Shown here: positions 24,542-37,570 of the stretch, in pieces
Numbering within the stretch: position 1 is the first letter of the stretch
Layout: every line of letters begins with the position of its first letter
DNA from: Apostichopus japonicus
Taxonomy: Eukaryota > Echinodermata > Holothuroidea > Aspidochirotida > Stichopodidae
Assembly: GCF_037975245.1 (NCBI RefSeq)
Contig: NC_092561.1
Coordinates: forward strand, 19,961,508 to 20,025,507
Direction of reading: 5' to 3'
Length of the DNA stretch: 64,000 bases
Program-made: the position numbers and the translations under genes
Notes under the pieces: model-generated
The model's input: the letters and a program-made list of their open reading frames with translations, nothing else
Databases searched by the model: none
What the model was told of the DNA's origin: nothing

Positions 24542-24700
24542 CTCTTAAGCAAATTTGTATCAGCTAGGATTTTCAAAAGAATAGATCAGGATATCCGACG
24601 TCGAAAGAATTGTAACGCACTACGAAAGCGACCACTTTTCAAACTAGCTGCTATATCTGAAGACACTGAGCATTGCGGTTTAGCGATTGGATGCCAGTTA
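24542..24700 (-). promoter_or_regulatory. Putative leader exon and promoter of the EnSpm genes
   Basis: On the minus strand a good donor, AAGAG before GTATGT, ends at 24542. Upstream is a CCAAT-like word (GCATCCAATCGC, about 24684). This is the nearest plausible 5' exon for acceptors at 23081 and 20937, each of which sits directly before a coding start. The transcription start is not identifiable. Confidence 0.35.
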
Positions 24701-25189
24701 TACTAGACTCGTTCGATCAGTGAAAAATGTTTTCTGAACTGTTTTCTCTCAACTACGCTAAATTGTTGAATAATAAATACTTCTTTGGATAGTTGAAATT
24801 TATTAAAGTATTTGGAAATCGCTTGTTACGTTTAATATTGCTAAATATTTATTTCAGAATTTGAATTTGTTGAAAAGATTATTCTGTAAGTTGTCCTGTG
24901 GTTAGGGTATTACCCGCCCATTTTTCCAAATGCTTGCCAACATTTCTTCATGCGGTACCCGTCAGACTCGTTCGATCAGTGTTTTATTTTATTTTTTCCC
25001 CTTCAAATATATGTAGTGTATGATAATATATATTACATTGGATGGTAAGCAAAAAAATTTAACTACTTTTGTTAGCTCAATTTTTAATTACCTTAAAGCT
25101 ATTGGAGAATATAGGTTTTATAGCAAAACTATTATTTTGTTTGTGCTAGTGTGGTAAGGTAATTTCCCGCCAATTCTGCACAAAAGCTA

Positions 25190-25991
25190 TCCAATATTTC
25201 CTTCCGGCGGTACTGCTGTCGGCATTCCGCTGGACTTACAAGCCAGCTGTAATATCTATCGGTCCGTTAGCGGACCACCAGCGGTTGCCTAATTACGTAT
25301 TAGCCCAGCCGCACCTAAACCTGTCCTATATAGTACACAAAATCCAAGTATTCTTAATTTTCTCTCCACAGGAACAAATATATACAAAAAGAACAGGTAA
25401 AATAGTTTAATAGAAACTCATCTTTAACTAAACTTTCATATAGAAACGTAAGATTTGGACAGCCTGACCCGACGGTCAATGTGTATGTGTGCTTGTGTAA
25501 ATTGCTTAATGACTTTCATAACATACAATTTTCTACGTCGTTACGCTGTCGGTCTGCTGTCGGAATTCTGCTAGGTTTATCCAAGCAACAATGTCTATCG
25601 GTCCGATGGCGGACCTCCAGCGCGTAACCGCCGGCTTTTTTACGACGTCGATACGCTGTTGGTCCGCTGTCGGCATTACGCTGGGTTTTTACAAGCAGTA
25701 ATGTCTATCGGTCCGATGGCGGAACTCAAGCGCGTAACCGCCGGCTTTTTTACGACGTCGGTACGCTGTTGGTCCGCTGTCGGCATTACGCTGGGTTTTT
25801 CCAAGCAGTAATGTCTATCGGTCCGATGGCGGACCTCCAGCGCGTAACCGCCGGCTTTTTTACGACGTCGATACGCTGTTGGTCCGCTGTCGGCATTACG
25901 CTGGGTTTTTCCAAGCAGTAATGTCTATCGGTCCGATAGCGGACCTCCAGCGTTTTACCGCCAGCGTTTTTACGCCAGCGGACCGCCAGTG
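25190..25991. repeat. Right subterminal repeat array of the EnSpm element
   Basis: A 110-bp unit beginning TACGACGTCG is repeated at 25641, 25751 and 25861, with degenerate earlier copies at about 25200 and 25530. Each unit contains TACGCTGTTGGTCCGCTGTC and GGTCCGATGGCGGACC, variants of the terminal GGCGGTCC word. The array ends in the terminal inverted repeat. Confidence 0.85.
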
Positions 25992-26600
25992 TGATGCGTA
26001 CTGGGCCTCCCCCTAGACCTCTCCCCCAGGCCGGCCATCAGTCTTCAGCCCCCATTCAAAAGTACCTTCCTACACCACTGATACCGTTTTTGTTTTGTTT
26101 AAGATATAAATGACTCCCCCTTGATTTATTTACCTTTCATTCACCGCTCCTCCTATATTAACCCCCCATATCTCTCACCCTACACCAGCCCCTCACCCCA
26201 CCTCCCTCCGCAAGGGTAGAAGCTCAGGCTTCGTCCTTTAGATGATATATCTTTCTCTATATATAAATTACTTTTTTAAACTATTTTACGTTGGATGCAC
26301 CATGCAATCATATGTGTGCACGCACCATAGAAATTGAATATGGCACGCACACACAAACACGCCCACCCATGTAGCCTTTTCCCGACTAGCAGTCAGCATG
26401 CAAATTAAACGGCTCTGATTATGCGGTACATATTCTACACAGAGCCATATATGGAGACACGGCAGTCGGATTGTGTAGGAGGTAGTCCACGCTCTATTTT
26501 ATCTTTGTGGTTTCAACTGCTTCTACGGACTTTGCAACTCATGCATATTCCGCAATGTCACATCACATTGTGACTGGGTAAAAATACAATTCAATTTAAT
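25992..26600. other. Right flank of the transposon, no gene seen
   Basis: Holds a word CTCCCCCAGGCCGGCCATCAG (26018-26040) loosely like the inner motif of the MITEs at 1.9 and 6.3 kb, and an 80-bp segment (26102-26180) similar to 14829-14905. Confidence 0.45.
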
Positions 26601-26602
26601 GA

Positions 26603-26885
<283 letters not shown>

Positions 26886-29800
26886 ATTATAATTATAATA
26901 ATAACAATAATCATCAGCAGTTAGTTTTTACGATGCTTAAGCGACCACAAATGTGAGAGCAACCCGCAAGGGCTAATTATGCATGGATTGCAACTTTCAC
27001 GTCGGATGGCTTCCAAGTCAACATTTTAAGACAAATTTGGAATCTTTTCAATTTAGAAAGTCATTTCAGATGGGGGAAGCCGAACATTGCTCTTGGATGA
27101 AAACCCCACCTTACTATATGACCCGGCTGGGAATCGAACCCCCAATGTCGCAATAAGAGAGACGAGGAATTCTTAAGAGGCCCTCATGTCATAACGAAAC
27201 ATTGCAATAGTTTCATCATCATTGTTCAATACAACGTTAAACAATAACACAATCTAGGGTTTTAGCTGTGATAATTGAGAATTAATCCAGTGGGTTTTAA
27301 TTCAGTAGAATTACCTGATATATAGGCTAGAAATATAATCACTATGCTTGTTCGAAAATTAGAAGAAAAAAAAAAAAAAAACGATCTTAACTTGTACATT
27401 GGATAGCCACTCGACGTGAAGTGTAAGTTATATATAAGCCATTCGGCTTCTCCAACATGCATTCATGTGGCTACATGAATCATAACTGTCTTAAAGAGAG
27501 TGAAGACTCGCGCACAAAGAAACGTATAATGCCGGTAATCTGACCTAGTTTCGAATGAGGTGTAACAGAAGTGTTAGACACCACCGTCGATCCCAGAAAA
27601 TACACACATAGCTTGCTACCGTCGGTAATTAGACACTACTGTACAGTCAATACATACAGCTACGGTCAATATTCACAATGCAGTGTACATAGCAGCGATG
27701 GACACCTCAGCAGGGAGTTGTTGTGGAACTCCCTGATCTCAGGTCCAGATAAAATATAACAAGGTATTACGTTTCATTACTGTCTGCATTTTTTAACGAC
27801 AATAAGAAAACTTCACCTGCAAATTAACTTTTTCGGAGGGCGGCACGCGGTTTGGGGCGTGTCTTCAATGCCTTTAATTACTTGGCAGACCGATATGATC
27901 AAGATCTAATGTATTTGCCAATCGTATACAATAGACGTCTTCATATACACAGTATATCCATGGAGATTATGTGAACCAAAATATGGACTTTGATATTAAA
28001 CAATAAACGTATGAGATGTATCTATGTCCTATAAGACTAATAATAATATTAGCCGTGAGACTGGTTTATTATCCTAGCGATTGCAGTATGTAAAGTATAT
28101 ATAGTCTATCATCCTGCAGAGGACATTGACCTTTTAGCATTACAAGAACTTAAAAATACCCCGATTGAAAGACAGCTTCGGATTTAACGATCTCAAAGCA
28201 AACTATGCGTCATCGTGTAAGGGCAAGCTGAGTTGTAATATACTTTGGATCCTTGCGCATCTCCAGCCCTATATAGGGCAATGACTTCTACTTAACATCA
28301 TGCATTTTAGGTGTTGTTTAATAGATGAATTTGAGTGGTGTAAACGGCGAAGCTATAACCTGCCCGCCTTCCCCATCCAGCTTTCTTCTTCGTGTCCCCA
28401 CCCCCCCCCCACCCCAACATATCACCCAAAAAATATTGCAAGTTGGGATAAATTTGTATTCTAGACACGCCAAACATACCTTTCAGGATATGATAAGTTC
28501 AGTGTAATAAGGGGCGGAACCACGGTCACCTATGGCTGGCAAAATACCCCCAGACTAAAATCACCCCCCCCCCCCACACACATACATTGGCAGACTGAAT
28601 ATTACAAACACTCATATCGTATACATGTGTGTATATAAACATGTATGCATGTGCGGTACCACCTAACCAGTTGAAAATCATTCAACATGTTTTAAATGTT
28701 GGAAAATCACAGTACCATTTTGCATTTAACCACCCTCCATTTTACCGAATCTTCTCAAAGGGGGGAGGGGTGGCCTCTCCTCTTAAACCCATCCGCCGGA
28801 ATGTCAGCTCCCCTCCCCTTGCCACAATACAAAATGGTAGTTGCACCCCTCTTATATTACGGCATATGCCCTTGTTGTGAACGATATCTTCCATGTTAAT
28901 TCTAATGATTAATGTCGATATTGGAAAGAAACATTCCAGCTATCGAAGGCTAATGCAACCATTTATATCATTGATGTTTAAGAGTAAAATGAGGTATACC
29001 CATAGTTATATTATGTTCATGACGCCTTTTATATAGACCTATAGACTGCCGTTACTGTCAATTCATGCATGCGCTTACGCGATGACAAGGGCCCGGAGTC
29101 ATTGATCCCGCATAGGCCTGTATATCTACAAGCTGTGCATCGACCTCGTGACTAACTCATATCGTGATACTGGTCATTAGGGCTACAACCAGGCCCGCAT
29201 CCAGGCTGGGGCACGGTAGGACCTTCCCCCTCCCCTTACAGACTATTGTGAAGTTGGGTTTAGCCCCCCCCCCCCCTTTTGCCATTTCGATGCGTAGAAA
29301 AATCCCATTTGAAATTTGTTGTATCTCTCCCCTGTCCTCCCCTCCTCCACCCCCCCCCCCTACACTCCCAACTCGGAATTCCCAGCTACGGAAGCCTGTG
29401 TATAATCATTCGTAATTTTACCACACCATTCCCCCTCCCTTCAGATTCCAGCGATTCTGGGCTTATTCGATCTTTCCAATCGGTCCAAAAATATTAACTT
29501 TGGAAAACTTCCCCGTGCGTGAATCAGCATGCACAAGCAAACCAGATTTGAGTGGTTGGGATTACCCTCGCTGTAAGGTTTCTCTGGGAACTACCCAACT
29601 CTCTTTTATGGCGATTCATGATATTGGAATTCGGTCGTATGATGAGACTCAAATTTTATTGGCTACGCGCATTGAACGAGACGGCGCACTTGTCTAAATT
29701 TGTATTGTTCTGTTTTCTCTATATAGAACCGGATAATAACATAACTCATAAAACAGTTCTACTCCAGTTTTTGGTATTTGTCAAGATAGTTTTGAGCCTA

Positions 29801-31969
29801 TAGTCAATCCTACATCCGTCAAATCAAAATATTACCGATTATTATAAGACTTGGATGTGAAGGGTGGCTTGAGTGGGGTTGGAGTGTGGGGGAGTGGCGG
29901 TGAATGACTCTTTGAAAAGACCAGGAAATAACGAAATAGCTCTCTACAGACTAAAAATGCCATAAATAAAGCAAAGTGTCAATAAGACAGTTTCATATAC
30001 GTCATTATTACGTGTATCAATGTCCGTACTATACCAGGGCGTCAATCCCAATTGAAAAATGTAGGGGAGAGGGGGCATAAATGACTGAACATGGGGAAAC
30101 TGTAGGACCGCTATAGCGCCTTGACGCAAAGCCTCTAGTGGGGTCCAGGGACCCACCTTACTTCTAACAATAAACATAATAATAATAGTAATAAATATGT
30201 ATATATTGAAAGCTTAGCAATTTGAGATTCCCCGACGAAACAATTAAAGACCCTACTTTTCCTATGCTAACATATCAAGTTAATTATGTCCTTTTTAAAA
30301 GTATGCTGTATTGGCCCCAAATATGCTAGATATTCAAACATGGTCATCTTTGGTCAAAATTCTTAAACTGTTTTTAAAACAAAGTTCAAGGAAATTTTCC
30401 TCACTGGGAAATTCAGTCATCTTGCGTGTTCCTTAAAAAAATATCTGAGGAAAATTTGGAGAATCAAGAACTCGAGGGAGTAATGAGGAGGTACTTTTTG
30501 TAACTCCTAGCAGGTATAATTATAAATCGTGCTATAGTTTGGGGCCTATACTGACTACCATTAACGTTATTATAAAACAACCTTTCAATCATATTGACGT
30601 TATCTAGGCCTAAGCTGTGACGTGATAGTAACACGTGTCGAGGGGTAAATACAAACTGGTTGTGTTTCGAGGAAATGTTGTGCAATAGCGGTTGCCATTT
30701 AATTTGTGTTGCACGGCGTGGAAGTTGCAACCATCGTTGTTGCATTGCCCAACGCCTGGACGTATACAAGTATAATTGCTATGATGGCATGATGGAGTAA
30801 TTGTGTAGGCCCATGAATAGTCCGTAACATGGAAACGATTAACCAATCACCATTGGTAATTTGGAGAATTTATTGTAATATTATAGCTTTTGGTAAAGCA
30901 TATTTTATTAGCCTGTGTTTAGAGGCGTGTATTGTGAAAACTTGAGAATAAACTTTTCTTTCCCGCCTTCCCCCTTTATATTGTCCCCAATCCCTTACTT
31001 GACTCCAGGCCGCCGGGCAATAGCCTATATATACCCCCCCCCCCCCAAATAAGGCCTGACTTGCCTAGCTACGACCTGTAAATTTAAAACTATAAATCAT
31101 ATTTTACTTTGAGGAAAAGTATCAGCTGAGCAGTTTATATCATTTGTTTGTGCGAAAAATATAATTAAGTTATCGGTGTATTATTTAGACACATCCCTTG
31201 TGTTATTTCCTTTCCGGGCTCCCATCTCCTTGTAGCTCAGCTTTCAGTTGAGCTAAAACTATCGCGCGATTTTCCCGACTTTCTGTCACGTCTTGCCACC
31301 ATATGTTTGTACGTCTACCGTTTCGTCATGCAGTCATTCGATTTTGCTGAAATTTTGTGAGAGGTTTGTGTATGTTAAATGTCCATACATGCAATTGTAT
31401 TTTATAAATTTGAGGGTCATTTGAGGTCACGAGAGGTCATTATCCGGAAACGTAAGAAATGCCACTCGTACAGCTTTTGTCCAAATTTGCTGAAATGTTG
31501 TGGATTTATTTACATTTTGATGATCATAACGGAAGCTCTACAGAATGGAGTTTTGAGCCCTCACTTGACGACAAAACCATTTTCCTGAACAACTTTAGCT
31601 CACCACCTTTCAAATTTAAAGTTATATCCACAACATTGCAGCAGATTTGTGCACTAGAAAGGCTCTAAAAGGACTAGCATATTTTCACGTCTTCAGAAAT
31701 TTGTGGCAAAAAGTGACAAAACTTCGGCAGAATCGCAAGATCGCTATAGCTGATCACCTGAAACTTGATTCGGCTGAGCTAATAACCCAAGCACTATAAT
31801 GATCGATGTGGTTAATTTGTATGATAATATCAGCATATACGAGTTAAACATTTCATCATGATTTGCATATCTGTGAAAAAAACACATAACCACTATTGAC
31901 CATTTCCTTTGATTGAGCCAAGGTGTTTTTCGACCACACTGAGCAGATAAACCTGTCGGTGCTTTCCCG
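26886..31969. other. Gene-poor intergenic region
   Basis: No exon with domain or splice-frame support was found on either strand. C tracts occur at 28400, 28565, 29265, 29350 and 31040; they split several short proline-rich frames that look spurious. A segment near 27090-27150 (GGGAATCGAACCCCCAATG) resembles a tRNA-like GTTCGA arm in reverse complement, probably from a SINE. Confidence 0.45.
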
Positions 31970-32044
31970 TGACGTCATATTTATATTTAGTCGTCAGTAT
32001 GTGAGTATATATATCTACTGTATTATACATACACGCAGTCAGTT
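31970..32044 (+). promoter_or_regulatory. Putative core promoter of BID-like gene 1
   Basis: A perfect CRE, TGACGTCA (31970-31977), is followed by a TATA-like GTATATATATC at about 32005. An initiator-like TCAGTT lies at 32039-32044, roughly 31-33 bp downstream of the TATA, which is the standard spacing. Motif-based only. Confidence 0.4.
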
Positions 32045-32180
32045 GAACCAACAGACACGTTCTGAAGTTGATCTCTATCATCGACTATCGGATTCGGACT
32101 ATAATACAACACTCCAACTACCACAGGAGCAACATTTTAATACCTTCTACAGATTACTGCACGTAATAAAAAGGAAAAAG
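32041..32180 (+). other. Putative non-coding first exon of BID-like gene 1
   Basis: From the initiator to a donor (AAAAAG before GTGGGT at 32181) there is no ATG. The coding exon begins after an acceptor at 32835-32836 (TTATTACAG), 25 bp before its ATG, so an upstream leader exon is expected. Confidence 0.4.
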
Positions 32181-32861
32181 GTGGGTTGTTAATTTTATTC
32201 CCGTTTTAAGGTACTGTGCCATTAGGAGGAGCGCATACTGTACTACTGTACTTTGTTTTACCCACTTACATTTATCTTACTGCAGCCTTTAAGCCTTACT
32301 GTGTTTTGTGTTACTCGTGTAGGCCTAATATTTTACTATTACGAGTACTGATCGAGTATCCTAGTTGCACTGGTATTTCTTGCCTACGATTAGGCCTCTC
32401 AGGTACTATACTGAGAAATACAACAGCTTAAATGGTGCGGGGGGAAAACGTACTTTTCATGGGAAGGCAAAGTGCTCCCCGTCAAAAATGTTTGGTGCCC
32501 ATGTTTCCTGAAAGGATGTAGGCTAGGCGCTATATTGTATGTCAAACCATGGAGGTAAATGTGCAGGATTGCTGATACTTTTCATAGCTGATATACTGAA
32601 ATTTATGTATCTTATGCTCCAAGGGGGAGTCTCTCCTTCGACGTCCTGCACGCCAACATGGCTCTGCCCTCCCCCCTCCCCATGAAAGCTTGCATTACCT
32701 GAAAATATAACAATGTTCAGTCAAAAGAGAAACCCACATGCAGACCGCCTGTACCAAATGTATCGAAAGTGATGTGGCAAACTCATTTCCATGCTGATCT
32801 GTAAATTTGGCTATGGTTTTTAAAATTTTATTACAGAACTTTTGGTCAAGATTTTCAAGCA

Positions 32862-35800
32862 ATGGGAGTTCCTCGGAAGTCATCGGAGGTCGATTGTCAG
32901 ATTGAAACTAACCCTGAGAGTGTGTCACTGCCCACTACCGGTACAGTCGAGTGCGGTGACATGTTGAAACACAACCGCAAAGAAACTGTAAGACAAGAAA
33001 CGGAAGAAATCTTCAAACTGTTCATGGATCTGGAAGATGGTACAGGTATGTGTCTGTATTGACCTTTATGTCAAACATTTACCAGTGTAGTTATAAGACA
33101 ACTTAGCAATGCTGTGTTGCAACATCAATATAGAGAAAGAGAGATGCTTACCCCAGTAACAATCTTCTTTTTTCTTGATTTTATTTTTTATATATTGATG
33201 ATGATAGTCTGAGAAGTTGTCTTTATGTGTACAAACAAATTACTAAATATTACTGTACAGTACCTCCTGCCCTTCTTTCTCCTAAACTTACCCCCTCCTC
33301 TAGCTCTGCCACCACTCACCCCCTTCTCTTCCCTCTGAAAAGAAAATTAGTCTTGAAAAATTGTAAAAAAAAATATAAAAAAATTCACATCAAGAATTGA
33401 TTAATTTACGTTGATAATTTATGCAATTGGACATTTATGTAAGCTACAGTAGTACAGTACCACTCTATAGTAAATTGTACTCTTTTGTTGTCACGCGATG
33501 TCAAAGTCCTCATGTATGCACAGAACATCCAAAGTGTTGTCTCTAGAGGCAAGAGAAGTTCAGATATTACTGGTAAATAAAATACTTTAATTCAAGTCCT
33601 TTGAAGCTTGACATTACAAAGAAAGAACTCACTGAACAACACTGAAAGAAAATTGGTGATTACAGAAGCAACTGGAAGAAATTGGGCTTCCCCCTTAAAA
33701 TAAGATATGACTGCACAGTTATTATGCAGGACCTGACATGTGTAGACATGTTTCATGCCTGTGTAAACAGACAACACACATTACAGAAACTTGTGCATCT
33801 TTGTGCATGTACAGTAGACAGATATGGAGCTGACATTGTTGTACACTGTATGAAAAGTACTTACCCTGCACTGTTCCATGGCTGCACAGTAATATAACTA
33901 GTGACCTTTGCCTCATATTATCCAGGTTTGATAATTGATTTCATGCATGATAGAATTTCGTGGAATTCTACTGTACAACGTTTTGCACTATTCATGTATA
34001 AAGATATTTTGTTCCCCCTTTTTTTTTTTTTTTTACTGTCGGTCTACAGTACTTAGTTACAGTACGTAGTTCCTTATGTTCAGACATACTGTATGCTGTA
34101 CATGTTACAGTAAGCCTAGCGGAATACGTTCAAGTTGCTTATATATGGTATCACACACCGAAGACGTTTTTCAAATTCAAGCAAATTAGTCGATATATAG
34201 TTATACAAACTTACAAGACTTCAGATATATCTTTCTACAGTAGTTTTACATACAGTGACAAGCATTTTCAGTCTCTTTCGAAAGAGAACATTTCTAAAAT
34301 TCTGTGCTGTCAGTTGACTCTGGGTCCAGATATAATACAAGCAAGCATTGCATGATAGGAATTCAGTATCTAGAGTTCTGTGTCAAGAACAACTAACCTT
34401 CCCCCGGGTGCAGCTTTTTAAGAAGAATTTTGTTTGGGAGATATCCTACACTATAATCCTATACTCTCATGATCGTCAAATCCACTGGTACTGTAGGAGT
34501 ACAGAAACTATCCAGTTAATATATTCCAGCCCTTTAACAAATTTAACCTCTGAAGCAGACCCTGCTAGGATCGAAACGTCAGGCCCACTTACTTTTACAC
34601 ATGTACAGTATGATCGATAAGGGATACAGTTGATCATGAATTCCCCGGTGCGCAGCTGTGCGGGTCATCATTTTGAATGTTAATTCCTTGTTTTTTGTCT
34701 GTCCACACAGATGATCCCACTACAACTGCTAAACTTTTTCTTGGGAGTCCATCACTTGATTCGCAGACATCCATTGAAATGTCCCTAGACTTTGATACAA
34801 ATATAGAATCGGATGGATATAAGCCATCGTCCCTGCAGGACAAGGCCGCAAAAGGTTTGTTAGTCTTCATTTTCAAAGATTTCTTTCTGTAATTTCATTA
34901 AGCCTATTTCCTCGTCAATGTTGCCACGTACTGTACAGTACCTTATAGTGAAGCTTTATATCTTTATGATGTATTGCTTGATTTTGATGTAGTATGCACA
35001 TCAAATGTAAGCTAACAAAATCTTAGTCTGTGCAAATGTTGGTATGACCATATCCTTTACTGTAGATCTACACAAATGATATCACCAAAGAAAGTTATAT
35101 TAGTGTGTGTATGTGTGCAGAGGTCACACAGACACTATGCTAATATGGCCCACATAATCTGCAAAAATATGCATAATGCTCTCCAGCTACTGTACTAAAG
35201 ATATTTCATTGATAATATCTATTGCAATGTGTCCCATTTCGTATTCTGCCCCATTACCAGTTCAACCTAATCAGAATTAATGTTTTCACTTAATGTTTTA
35301 GTTATACACACCGATATCCACGATATCCGAGATCAAACGAAAGGTTAACAGATTATATAGCAGGTGACCAGCGGCCTATACCGATAAAAACAATCCACCG
35401 GTATTCTCAATCAATTGTAACCTTAGTATCACAATAACACAAATTTTCAAAGTTTGTATATATACACCTGGTTGTACTGTACAGTATAAACTGAGTTTTG
35501 TTATCTCCTGTAATTTTTTTTTCTTGGTCAGATGAGACTGATTCGGAGAGCAGTGAGGCAGATGCGAATGAAGCAAGCGGGGGAGAAAACAGCATCACCG
35601 ATATAAACAGTAGGGAAGAGTTTCTCAAAGCAGCCAGAATCCTGCAAGTTATCGGAGATGATATTAATAAAAAATACATTCAGGTGAGGAGAACCTATAG
35701 AACCATTTCATCGACAGAACCCAGACAAGTGCTGTTTGAAGCTGTTGTGGGAACAAAAATATACAGGTCAATTTCAGAGATTTATAAAAGTGGTCGCTAC

Positions 35801-36808
35801 ATGTTAATTGGGAGTCCAAATAATGACCAGCATTTACCCTTAATGCTTCAGTAAAGTCCCTTTCTAATAAAAATCTATCACTAATCAACTTCTAAAGCCT
35901 TTGTTATAAAGTTGGAGAATGGGGGACTGGAGTCTCTTCTCATCACAGCAGGGAGGAATTTGCTATTCACAATCATGATAAGTGGATAATTATGTTTACC
36001 ACCACATGGAGGTCTGTCTGGTCCCTTTGCAACCCCCCCCCCACCCTCCCCCACAATAGGTTAACCCATGGATATAATGAATTCTAGCAAAACAGTCGTT
36101 TGGGTTTTATGTTCATTGTTTTTGTCATCTCCATGGTAACTATACAGTATGTGATGAAATTGTTTTTCTTGAACTGTAGGCAGGCTAGTAATAAAGTCAT
36201 TCCACTAAAGGTTGAGTCGAATGTAACCAATGGTGAATAACCGTCCTGATTTGAGTAAAAGTTATCAATTGCAGGCATTTGTACAATCTCTTTGGGAAGA
36301 ACCTTTACAGACTTGTTTCAGGACTGTCACACATCTGAAAGTCAGACATGCACTACAATGCCGGTTGTGTGAGATAAAAGGCAAAAACATTTTGTTCTCA
36401 GAATTCTGTAGAACATTGTCTCATTTTCTTGAAAAGCCCATGCATGTGTAAAATGAGAAAAAGAAAATGATAAGCTTTGAAAATGAGTATAATTTGTCTT
36501 TCTTCTATCACATGCTTTAGGCTGACCCTGTGATGAAACAGTCACTCCAAAAGGTAACCAAAGAGATGTTGTCAACTGGTGCAGGGCATGTTTTTGAAGA
36601 ATCCCTGGACCAAGTGCTAAACGACTTTAACAAGTCTACTTTCCAAGAGGATAAGTACAAGGTAGCCCTGGTAATGCTGTGCACCCGTCAGGTGGTCAGG
36701 ACTATGAAGAAAGCTGCTGACTTTAGTGAGAGTACCAGCGTTCAGCTGGTTGATACAGCCATGACCTATATCTCCAGCCACTATCCCAATTGGAGAAAAA
36801 CTATTTAA
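32862..36808 (+). CDS. BID-like BH3 protein 1 (255 aa, 4 coding exons)
   Basis: Coding exons 32862-33045, 34711-34854, 35532-35683 and 36521-36808 join in frame (phases 1, 1, 0). The N-terminus has an amphipathic helix, TVRQETEEIFKLFMDLEDG, placed like helix 1 of vertebrate BID. A polar acidic linker contains IESD before G97 (aa 93-96) and DETD before S114 (110-113), both caspase-like sites. The BH3 motif is ARILQVIGDDINKKY (aa 144-158), with the key Leu147, Gly151 and Asp152, and very like the BH3 of BAK. The final exon (aa 161-255) resembles the BID C-terminal helices: DKYKVALVMLCTRQVV as the hydrophobic hairpin region, then TAMTYISSHYPNW. There is no NWGR BH1 motif and no clear C-terminal anchor, so BAX or BAK is less likely. 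Predicted role: caspase-activated trigger of mitochondrial apoptosis. The family call rests on motif and architecture. Confidence 0.8.
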
Positions 36809-37039
36809 TGATCTGAGGAAGAAGAAGAAGACATGTCTCTCAGCTGTTTGGAAACAAAAAAACAGAAAACCTGAAGAGAAAAAAACCACATGTTATTTGA
36901 GAAGCTTCTACGGTGGACACCTCTGCTCGCAAGAAACCGATGAAATGTCAGCAAGTTATTTGTGCTAGCCTAGTCATTTACCTTATCCATCCTACCGTAC
37001 TGTATTGCCGACATTTCACATTGGATGAAGTAAAACGTT

Positions 37040-37570
37040 TACTATCTATAGAGGATTGCTGTGAGTGACGACTCACCGAGTCATGATGAAGACTAGCCTA
37101 ACAGGACAACATAGTGTAATCCACTTAGCCTATACCGATGTGAATACTCATCTCTGTGTCCAGAATTATCATCATTTACCCTATCCATCCTAACGTACTG
37201 TAATGTCGACGTTTCACGTTTTATCCACGACACCGTGCAATGAAGTAAAATGTTGACTATCTATAGAGGATTGCTGTGAGTGACGACTAGCCTAACAGGA
37301 CAACATAGTGTAATCCACTTAGCCTATACCAATATGAATACTCATCTCTGTGTCCAGAATTATCATCATTTACCCTATCCATCCTAACGTACTGTAATGT
37401 CGACGTTTCACGTTTTATCCATGACACCGTGCGATGAAGTAAAATGTTTACTATCAATAGAGGATTGCTGTGAGTGAAGACTAGCCTAACAGGACAACAT
37501 AGTGTAATCCACTTAGCCTATGCCGATTTGAGTACTCATCTCTGTGTCCAGAATTATCATCATTTACCAG
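37040..37570. repeat. About 200-bp tandem repeat, 3 copies, behind BID-like gene 1
   Basis: GAGGATTGCTGTGAGTGA recurs at about 37050, 37266 and 37460, followed each time by AGACTAGCC or a variant, ACAGGACAACATAGTG, CTCATCTCTGTGTCCAG and CATTTACC. The first unit has a 16-21 bp extra segment. It lies 0.25 kb beyond the stop, probably in or near the 3' UTR. Confidence 0.9.

Larger units (their letters stand above)
15620..25991 (-). mobile_element. EnSpm/CACTA-type DNA transposon, about 10.4 kb
   Basis: The left end reads CACTGGCGGTCC (15620-15631) and the right end GGACCGCCAGTG (25980-25991), a perfect 12-bp terminal inverted repeat starting with CACTG, as in metazoan EnSpm/CACTA elements. Long GC-rich subterminal repeat arrays lie at both ends, also typical. 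Inside, on the minus strand, are a TNP2-type transposase and a DUF4806 gene. No clear 3-bp target duplication is visible (CAC at left, TGA at right), so one flank may be rearranged or the insertion old. The transposase frame is broken once; the second gene is intact. Confidence 0.85.

Noticed and set aside
27100-27150. tRNA-like box B (GGGAATCGAACCCC)
   Set aside because: Only the T-arm-like word is present; no acceptor stem or anticodon arm could be folded, so probably a SINE remnant.
32862-36808. Identity as BAK or BAX because the BH3 IGDDIN-K-Y is BAK-like
   Set aside because: No NWGR BH1 motif, no BH2 and no C-terminal membrane anchor; the region after the BH3 is the length of the BID C-terminus. 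BID-like preferred, though not proven.
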